From: Thermoplasmata archaeon
GTDB taxonomy: Archaea > Thermoplasmatota > Thermoplasmata > Thermoplasmatales > Thermoplasmataceae
DNA: 6,879 nucleotides
Direction of reading: 5' to 3'
Assembly: GCA_021847855.1 (NCBI GenBank)
Contig: JAJZOT010000087.1
Coordinates: 1-6,879, forward strand
The notes below the pieces were generated by a model that worked only from the letters and a program-made list of their open reading frames with translations, ran no database searches and had not been told where the DNA came from. Below are positions 1 through 4,229 of the stretch, in pieces. A program made the position numbers and the translations under genes. How positions within the stretch are numbered: position 1 is the first letter of the stretch; each line of letters begins with the position of its first letter.

Positions 1-389
1 AGATGCAGACTCACAGGGTTTATGAACTGACCTGAACCTGGATGTGACATTGAAACTACTGCAAAGACCTTCATATTTCCTGCAGAATCAACAACCGCCT
101 TCAGAGAATCAGACCCGGTAAATGCGTGGGCGATTATACCCCAACCGTTATTTTCCCTGACGTTTTCAGTAATAAGGTGATTTGTATTTGGAATATCAGC
201 TATCTTCAGATCACAGATCACTTTTCCATACCTGGAAAGTTCTCTTATTATCTTCACCCCTGCAACCATGAGGAGAGGCCAGTTTATCTTAATGGCAAAA
301 ATCTCTCCGTGTAGTTCCTCTGCCAGTTCCAGCGATCTCTCAGGATCAGTTAAATCAATTGCAACTATGAGTCTGGAATTTTCAGTCAT
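1..389 (-). CDS. pyrF: Orotidine 5'-phosphate decarboxylase (PyrF), N-terminal part, cut at window edge
   Basis: Decarboxylates OMP to UMP, the last step of de novo pyrimidine synthesis; a cytosolic TIM-barrel enzyme. The minus strand from the ATG at 389-387 stays open to the window edge and gives 129 codons (MTENSRLIVAIDL...). The family's active-site series is visible: Asp12 in VAIDLTDP, Lys34 in FAIKIN, and the catalytic Asp60-x-Lys62-x-x-Asp65 in VICDLKIADIPNTN, then the phosphate-side motif VVSMSHPGSGQ at 111-121, a typical archaeal form. About 80-100 residues, including the end of the barrel, should lie outside the window. It lies 42 nt downstream of ftsZ on the same strand but has its own TATA-like element, so it may be transcribed separately. 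No frameshift is seen. Identification is secure; the true C-terminus is unseen. Confidence 0.95.
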   Translation of the reverse strand, partial: MTENSRLIVAIDLTDPERSLELAEELHGEIFAIKINWPLLMVAGVKIIRELSRYGKVICDLKIADIPNTNHLITENVRENNGWGIIAHAFTGSDSLKAVVDSAGNMKVFAVVSMSHPGSGQFINPVSLH

Positions 390-411
390 TGCGCTTTAAT
401 ATCATGGAACG

Positions 412-422
412 ATAAAAAATAT
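412..422 (-). promoter_or_regulatory. Putative TATA element of pyrF (leaderless promoter)
   Basis: On the minus strand the element reads ATATTTTTTAT and is centred about 28 nt before the pyrF ATG, the spacing expected if transcription starts at or next to the start codon. No Shine-Dalgarno site lies between it and the ATG, consistent with a leaderless mRNA. The same 11 bases occur at the same spacing before pyrE. Its T6 run lies just past the ftsZ stop, so it could also act as the ftsZ terminator. Confidence 0.5.
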
Positions 423-431
423 TGTAAATGA

Positions 432-1577
432 TCATGAGACCATTTCAAGTCCCTCATCGTTTGAGTAAGGACTGAACATCTTTCCCAGATTTCTTGCCTG
501 CGTCTTCCCTGAAATCATGTAAGGTGATTTCACCCCTGTGATCAGTACAAGCACCTTTATCTCATCGCCCATGTCTTCGTTCACATTGGCTCCCCAGATT
601 ATCCTGGCGTCATGATCTATCTTTTTCTGTATCTCACTCATGGCAGTCTCTGCCTCACTGACAGTCATGTTGGGACCTCCTATGACCCTTATGAGACAGT
701 TCCTTGCCTCCGATATGTCAGCCTCAACAAGCGGAGATTTAATCGCATCGTTCACAGCCTGAAGAACCCTGTCCTGTCCCCCGTTTGAGGTACCAATGCC
801 TATCATGGCCACACCGCCATCCTTCATTATTGTTTTTATATCTGCGTAATCGAGGTTGATTATCCCGGTTTTTGTTATGAGTTCAGTGATGCCCTTTATA
901 GCCTCTGACAGAACGGAATCTGCATAGCCGAAAGCTTCTTCTATTGGTCTCTTCGGAACCTCTTTTAGAAGTTTGTCGTTTGGTATTGCTATGACTGTAT
1001 CTGAATACTGCGAGACTTTCTCCAGTCCACGAAGTGCGTTTTCCATCCTTATACTGCCCTCAGCATTGAAGGGAAGCGTCACAATTGATATAACAAGCGA
1101 TCCTGCATCCTTTGCACATTTTGCTATTATGGGAGCAGAACCTGTTCCTGTTCCGCCGCCAAGTCCACATGTCACAAATGTTATATCGTTCTTTGCAACC
1201 AGATTTTGTATTCTTGGAAGATCTTCCATTGCAGCCTCCTCACCTACAACGGGGGAAGCACCTGCTCCTCTCCCCCCAGTCCGCCTCTTTCCAATCAGAA
1301 GCTTTCCCTTTGAGGTAATGTTGTACAGATGGGCAGCATCTGTGTTTATGGCAACAAGATCTGCCCCCTCGATACCTATTCTTGACATTCTGCTGATTGT
1401 GTTTGAACCTCCACCGCCGCATCCAATAATTTTTATCCTGACTCTCAGTGCATCCGCGATTTCTGCTATCTCCCTATCCTCAGGTGAACTGTATTCCGTC
1501 ATTACGTTAATGCTGCTGTTTTCATCTCTGTCATTATCCATCGCCGTTTTAAACAAAAGATCAATTTCGTCTCCCAT
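432..1577 (-). CDS. ftsZ: Cell division GTPase FtsZ (archaeal FtsZ1-like)
   Basis: A tubulin-fold GTPase that polymerises at mid-cell to form the division ring. The protein has 381 residues. An acidic N-terminal extension (1-45) precedes the GTPase domain: T1 loop IGCGGGGSN at 51-59, INTDAAHL at 77-84, tubulin signature GLGGGTGTGSAP at 138-149, FNAEGSIRMENA at 170-181, nucleotide-base loop IPNDKLL at 198-204, and the catalytic T7 loop NLDYAD at 241-246 with both acidic residues. The C-terminal domain follows (about 255-355), then a short tail ending GLEMVS. The SPEDRE stretch before the T1 loop and the VPKRP segment recall archaeal FtsZ1 rather than FtsZ2; this is my recollection of the family. 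In the T3 loop the usual Gly-Leu-Gly-Ala-Gly reads Gly-Arg103-Gly-Ala-Gly. The ATG at 1577 is chosen because a TATA box lies 28 nt upstream. It is divergent from pyrE and precedes pyrF. Confidence 0.97.
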   Translation of the reverse strand: MGDEIDLLFKTAMDNDRDENSSINVMTEYSSPEDREIAEIADALRVRIKIIGCGGGGSNTISRMSRIGIEGADLVAINTDAAHLYNITSKGKLLIGKRRTGGRGAGASPVVGEEAAMEDLPRIQNLVAKNDITFVTCGLGGGTGTGSAPIIAKCAKDAGSLVISIVTLPFNAEGSIRMENALRGLEKVSQYSDTVIAIPNDKLLKEVPKRPIEEAFGYADSVLSEAIKGITELITKTGIINLDYADIKTIMKDGGVAMIGIGTSNGGQDRVLQAVNDAIKSPLVEADISEARNCLIRVIGGPNMTVSEAETAMSEIQKKIDHDARIIWGANVNEDMGDEIKVLVLITGVKSPYMISGKTQARNLGKMFSPYSNDEGLEMVS

Positions 1578-1600
1578 ATGTCTGATAAGATATCATTGCT

Positions 1601-1610
1601 AATATATATT
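1601..1610 (-). promoter_or_regulatory. TATA box of ftsZ
   Basis: The minus strand reads AATATATATT, preceded by a purine-rich GAAAAAG stretch that could serve as a BRE. The box is centred about 28 nt before the ftsZ ATG and no Shine-Dalgarno site intervenes, so the transcript is probably leaderless or has a leader of a few bases. Confidence 0.55.
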
Positions 1611-1673
1611 CTTTTTCTATCGTAAAGTTAACATCTGAAAGGCTCGTTTTAAAAGATATGGGCAGATAAATGT

Positions 1674-1693
1674 AGTCTAACACAGTCCGACGC
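1674..1693 (+). repeat. Imperfect tandem 10-mer upstream of the pyrE TATA element
   Basis: AGTCTAACAC (1674-1683) is followed directly by AGTCCGACGC (1684-1693). Seven of ten positions match and the three differences are all transitions. The pair ends two bases before the pyrE TATA-like element, a position suited to an activator or repressor site. GCAGATA also occurs twice nearby (1662-1668 and 1692-1698). The role is inferred from position only. Confidence 0.3.
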
Positions 1694-1695
1694 AG

Positions 1696-1706
1696 ATATT
1701 TTTTAT
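1696..1706 (+). promoter_or_regulatory. Putative TATA element of pyrE (leaderless promoter)
   Basis: ATATTTTTTAT is centred about 28 nt before the pyrE ATG at 1729, with 22 bases between the element and the start codon. There is no Shine-Dalgarno site in the gap, consistent with leaderless transcription. Sequence and spacing are identical to those before pyrF. Confidence 0.55.
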
Positions 1707-1728
1707 ACACTTCTACCATAAATCGGCA

Positions 1729-2226
1729 ATGATAAAAGATACATTAATCGAATGTGGAGCCATAAAAACAGGTGAATTCACGCTCACCTCTGGGAAGAAA
1801 TCAAAGTATTATGTGGACATAAAGGAATCAGCCACTGACCCTGTTATTCTTGGAGAAATTTCCAGGGAGTTCGCACATCTTGTGAAATCCGAAATAATAG
1901 GTGGAATGGAACTTGGAGCAGTTCCCCTTACTGTTGCTACTGCCATTGAAACGGGAAAGAGATATGTAATAATAAGGAAGGAGAGAACCCATGGCACCAA
2001 GAAACTGATAATTGGAACATTCAAGCCAGGGCAGGTAATCGATCTTCTGGAAGATGTTGTTACCACCGGCGGTTCATTACTGAAGGCAGCACAGACACTT
2101 AGGGATGCAGGTGCCAGGGTTGACAGGGCGGTTTGTGTTGTGGACAGGGAAGAGGGTGCTTTAGAAATGCTCAGGGAAAATGGGATAGATCTTCTCTCCC
2201 TGGTAAAGGTTTCTGAAATACTCTGA
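1729..2226 (+). CDS. pyrE: Orotate phosphoribosyltransferase (PyrE)
   Basis: Transfers the phosphoribosyl group of PRPP to orotate, giving OMP, which PyrF then decarboxylates; cytosolic type I phosphoribosyltransferase, active as a dimer in the family. The protein has 165 residues, shorter than the roughly 210 of E. coli PyrE but within the compact archaeal range. Visible motifs: FTLTSGKKSKYYVDIK at 17-32 (substrate-binding N-terminal part with Lys23 and Tyr27/Tyr28), GGMELGAVPL at 58-67, the flexible catalytic loop RKERTHGTKK at 83-92, and the PRPP loop LLEDVVTTGGS at 106-116 with paired acids Glu108-Asp109. The ATG at 1729 is supported by the TATA element upstream and by the start of family homology. 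It is the only plus-strand gene here, divergent from ftsZ, and its TGA abuts the aIF6 stop codon. Confidence 0.97.
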   Translation: MIKDTLIECGAIKTGEFTLTSGKKSKYYVDIKESATDPVILGEISREFAHLVKSEIIGGMELGAVPLTVATAIETGKRYVIIRKERTHGTKKLIIGTFKPGQVIDLLEDVVTTGGSLLKAAQTLRDAGARVDRAVCVVDREEGALEMLRENGIDLLSLVKVSEIL

Positions 2227-2880
2227 TCATGCCAGGATATCGTCAATCCTTCCAATTTCGATAGGAGTGGTATCTTCTCCAACCAGAACACCCTTGCTGT
2301 TGGCAACTATGGATGACCCCACGTAAAGATTTCCAAAATTTGCTGTTCCCGATTTGGCCGGAACCTTGAAGAAATTTGACAGAAAATCGATTTCATCATC
2401 TGATACTTCGGGGGTTGTAAGAAGACCCTTCTGAGTAAGAACCGCGGCACTTCCAACTGTTTTTATATCTCCAATTGTACCTTTTATGACCTCCACACCC
2501 AGTGTGTCGGATATTTTTTTAATAGCAGCTGCAGTAAAGCTCTTGTGAACCATTGCACCGTGGTCATTGGCAAGAATGTCATTCCCCACGGCATTCATCT
2601 TATCTTTAAGTGACAGAAAGTTTCTGTCCCCCACCGTAAGGGTTCTACCGTCATCGAAATCATTTTTTCCTATGATGATGCCGTTGGAGTTTAGAACCAT
2701 CATTGTTCCTATAAGAGGGCTGTTGTTGATCAGCACTTTCCGAGTTTCAACTTTGAGTATGTCCAGAAAATCCTTTTCAACAAAGTCCTCGGCATTGAAC
2801 GGAAGGAAAGCTATATCCTCCCATACCCTCGAATAAACCCCAATAAAATTACTTCTTAGGATTGATATCTTTTTAATCAT
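2227..2880 (-). CDS. eif6: Translation initiation factor 6 (aIF6), ribosome anti-association factor
   Basis: Binds the large ribosomal subunit and blocks premature joining with the small subunit; pentein fold. From the ATG at 2880 the product has 217 residues, the usual length. Visible family segments: MIKKISILRSNFIGVYSRV at 1-19, INNSPLIGTM at 51-60, NAVGNDILANDHGAMVH at 96-112, GSAAVLTQKGLLTTP at 143-157, and a C-terminal repeat NFGNLYVGSSIVANSKG at 181-197 ending EIGRIDDILA. The frame is open further upstream, to an ATG at 2973, but that would overlap L31e by 91 bases and add 31 residues unlike the family. The start lies 2 nt after the L31e stop. The nearest GAGGT is 15 nt away, too far for a normal Shine-Dalgarno site, so translation by reinitiation is likely. 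It is the last gene of the translation operon and convergent with pyrE, with no intervening base. Confidence 0.96.
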   Translation of the reverse strand: MIKKISILRSNFIGVYSRVWEDIAFLPFNAEDFVEKDFLDILKVETRKVLINNSPLIGTMMVLNSNGIIIGKNDFDDGRTLTVGDRNFLSLKDKMNAVGNDILANDHGAMVHKSFTAAAIKKISDTLGVEVIKGTIGDIKTVGSAAVLTQKGLLTTPEVSDDEIDFLSNFFKVPAKSGTANFGNLYVGSSIVANSKGVLVGEDTTPIEIGRIDDILA

Positions 2881-2882
2881 AA

Positions 2883-3158
2883 CTATGGCAAAATGACCTC
2901 TGTTGTGCCCTCCTGTAACTTTATTATCTTGAGCTGTAGAGATGATGGCACATGTGTTCTTCCCCTGGACCATACCAGTTCATTGACCCTGTTGTCAACC
3001 CATATCTTTTCTCTCGTCGTTTTGGCATGTTTTGCCACATGTTCAATGATTATCTGCATTGCAGTGTCTGCTCTTCTGTCCATCCTCACAAGTCTTGCCT
3101 TCCTCAGCGGGATTGTCATCATTATTTCACTGCTTACCTGATCTTGATTCTCAACCAT
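2883..3158 (-). CDS. rpl31e: Large-subunit ribosomal protein L31e
   Basis: A protein of the large ribosomal subunit near the exit-tunnel region, shared by archaea and eukaryotes. The product has 91 residues, the normal archaeal size. Typical segments are MTIPLRKARLV at 14-24, RRADTAMQII at 28-37, and the signature RVNELVWSRGRTHVP at 57-71. The ATG at 3158 is supported by a strong AGGTGAT Shine-Dalgarno site five bases upstream. It lies 10 nt after L39e and 2 nt before aIF6, an order common in archaeal genomes, so the genes are almost certainly co-transcribed. Confidence 0.97.
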   Translation of the reverse strand: MVENQDQVSSEIMMTIPLRKARLVRMDRRADTAMQIIIEHVAKHAKTTREKIWVDNRVNELVWSRGRTHVPSSLQLKIIKLQEGTTEVILP

Positions 3159-3163
3159 GATAT

Positions 3164-3170
3164 ATCACCT
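3164..3170 (-). promoter_or_regulatory. Shine-Dalgarno site of L31e, overlapping the L39e stop
   Basis: The minus strand reads AGGTGAT, a seven-base match to the complement of the archaeal 16S rRNA tail, five bases before the L31e ATG. Its first two bases belong to the L39e TAG stop codon, so ribosomes ending L39e finish on the site that starts L31e. Confidence 0.7.
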
Positions 3171-3324
3171 AAAGTTTAAGTCCCCCTCTTCTCCAGTTTC
3201 TCCTTTTAGGGTTCTGTGTTACCTTCCTTGCGGTCTTTATCATTACCCATCCGGGAACCCTTCTGTTTTCCTTTACCTTTTTCATTAATCTGATCTTTCT
3301 GCCCAGTTCCTTATTTCTGCTCAT
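3169..3324 (-). CDS. rpl39e: Large-subunit ribosomal protein L39e
   Basis: A very small, highly basic protein that lines the polypeptide exit tunnel of the large subunit. It is 51 residues, exactly the usual archaeal length. The sequence begins [20 protein letters not shown], has the diagnostic [15 protein letters not shown] at 21-35 and the [14 protein letters not shown] end at 38-51. All arginine codons are AGA or AGG. The ATG overlaps the TGA of the preceding PDCD5-like gene as ATGA (3321-3324), indicating translational coupling, and a GAGGAG site lies six bases upstream. Confidence 0.96.
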   Translation of the reverse strand: MSRNKELGRKIRLMKKVKENRRVPGWVMIKTARKVTQNPKRRNWRRGGLKL

Positions 3325-3671
3325 TTGTTTCTCCTCTCTATCTTTGTTTCCCTTTTGTTTTCCTGGAATTTACCCAATATGTCTCTGATGTCCTTATCCG
3401 TGAGCAGCCTGTTTATCCTTCCCATTCCAGCAAGGGATACAAGCTGGTTTTCAACATTCTCTGCAAGATCCGGCCTTACAAGCCTTACGTTCGCAAGCCT
3501 TTCTCTTGCATCCGGTGCCAGGATCTGCCTCAATATCTGCTGCTTCCTGGCCCTTTCAGCTTCCTGCTGTGCCCTGGCCTCCTCCTCCCTGTTTCTCTGT
3601 GAGGAAAGATTGCCCTGCATCTCCTCTAATTTTCGTCTTCTTAACTCTTCTAGTTCATCATCACTGTCCAT
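3321..3671 (-). CDS. PDCD5/TFAR19-family DNA-binding protein
   Basis: Archaeal relative of human PDCD5, a small helical-bundle protein; archaeal members are annotated as DNA-binding, but their cellular role is not settled. The product has 116 residues. The first 45 or so are highly charged and helical, rich in Glu, Arg and Gln (probably an extended helix), followed by the family core [20 protein letters not shown] at 50-69, [15 protein letters not shown] at 72-86 and a basic tail ending KIERRNK. The ATG at 3671 lies 10 nt after the S19e stop; only a weak GTGAG-type site is seen before it. The gene is second in the S19e > PDCD5 > L39e > L31e > aIF6 string, a neighbourhood conserved in many archaea that hints at a link with ribosome biogenesis; that link is inference. 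Confidence 0.93.
   Translation of the reverse strand: MDSDDELEELRRRKLEEMQGNLSSQRNREEEARAQQEAERARKQQILRQILAPDARERLANVRLVRPDLAENVENQLVSLAGMGRINRLLTDKDIRDILGKFQENKRETKIERRNK
3331..3336 (-). promoter_or_regulatory. Shine-Dalgarno site of L39e inside the PDCD5-like gene
   Basis: The minus strand reads GAGGAG, six bases before the L39e ATG. These bases also encode Glu-Arg in the C-terminal IERRNK of the PDCD5-like protein, so one stretch serves as coding sequence and as ribosome binding site. Confidence 0.65.
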
Positions 3672-3681
3672 TTCATCTCAC

Positions 3682-4134
3682 TTACAGGAATTTTTCAAAG
3701 GTTTTGTCTTTTTCGGATAGTGTGGTCAGTGTATCCTTTGAAACTTTATCAAGAAGAGAGTTGCCTTCCGGTGAAATGACCCGTCCTTCCTTTACTTTCT
3801 TCACCAGTCCGAGTTCTTCCAGTGTCTGGAGCATGTGCCTTACTATGGATCGGCTTCCCTTTGCCGGGTGGTATCTTTTGGAACCTCTGTCAACTCTTCC
3901 ACCGTACTCTTCACTCAACTTGGATATCCCTATAGGTCCCATTATGAAAACCTTCCTCAAAGTTGATGCAAGTCTTGTATAATACCAGTCCGGCTGCTCC
4001 CATGCCTTCTCCTTATGTATTCCGGCCTTGGCAAATTCAACCCATTCTGGGATCTTTATCTTTTTGTTGCTCTTGAAGCCTTCTGCAAGATTTTTAAGCA
4101 GGACATCTGTTGGTACTTTTTTAACATCTACCAT
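3682..4134 (-). CDS. rps19e: Small-subunit ribosomal protein S19e
   Basis: A small-subunit head protein of archaea and eukaryotes; the eukaryotic homologue is needed for 18S rRNA maturation. The product has 150 residues, normal for the family. Typical segments are IPEWVEFAKAGIHKE at 28-42, QPDWYYTRLASTLRKVFIMG at 47-66, GISKLSEEYGGRVDRGSKRY at 69-88 (winged-helix-like core), HPAKGSRSIVRHMLQTLEEL at 89-108 and the GRVISPEGNSLLD segment at 117-129. The ATG at 4134 is supported by a TATA box 28 nt upstream and by family alignment. It is the first gene of the translation operon, so its promoter should drive all five genes. Confidence 0.96.
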   Translation of the reverse strand: MVDVKKVPTDVLLKNLAEGFKSNKKIKIPEWVEFAKAGIHKEKAWEQPDWYYTRLASTLRKVFIMGPIGISKLSEEYGGRVDRGSKRYHPAKGSRSIVRHMLQTLEELGLVKKVKEGRVISPEGNSLLDKVSKDTLTTLSEKDKTFEKFL

Positions 4135-4158
4135 TTATCATCACGAGTGCAAGGTTTA

Positions 4159-4177
4159 TTTATAAAGCATTTATAAG
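4159..4177 (-). promoter_or_regulatory. Tandem TATA boxes of the S19e operon
   Basis: The minus strand carries CTTTATAAA (4159-4167) and CTTATAAA (4170-4177), 11 bp apart. The nearer box is centred 28 nt before the S19e ATG and predicts a near-leaderless start. The farther one predicts a start near 4147, giving a leader of about 13 nt that contains GTGAT, a Shine-Dalgarno-like site five bases before the ATG. Confidence 0.55.
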
Positions 4178-4218
4178 ATTTATGCAACACCCGAAAATTC
4201 ATTTCCATAAGATTCTCG

Positions 4219-4229
4219 AAAAAAATAAT
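4219..4229 (-). terminator. T-tract terminator of the ABC exporter operon
   Basis: Immediately after the permease TAG the minus strand reads ATTATTTTTTT. A run of seven T directly after the last codon of an operon is the usual archaeal intrinsic terminator form, with no stem-loop required. The S19e operon promoter follows, so the site separates the two units. Confidence 0.6.

Noticed and set aside
973..1602. 209-codon open frame on the plus strand opposite ftsZ
   Set aside because: The minus strand encodes a complete FtsZ with all motifs. The plus-strand product is a low-complexity Ser/Pro/Phe-rich shadow with no recognisable domain.
1809..2306. 165-codon open frame on the minus strand across pyrE
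   Set aside because: It is antisense to the PyrE active-site codons, Ser/Pro-rich and crosses into aIF6 in another frame.
2881..2973. 31-residue N-terminal extension of aIF6
   Set aside because: It would overlap L31e by 91 bases, and family homology starts exactly at MIKKISIL with ATG 2880.
3506..3982. 158-codon open frame on the plus strand opposite S19e and the PDCD5-like gene
   Set aside because: It spans two well-supported minus-strand genes and its product is Pro/Ser/Cys-rich without family features.
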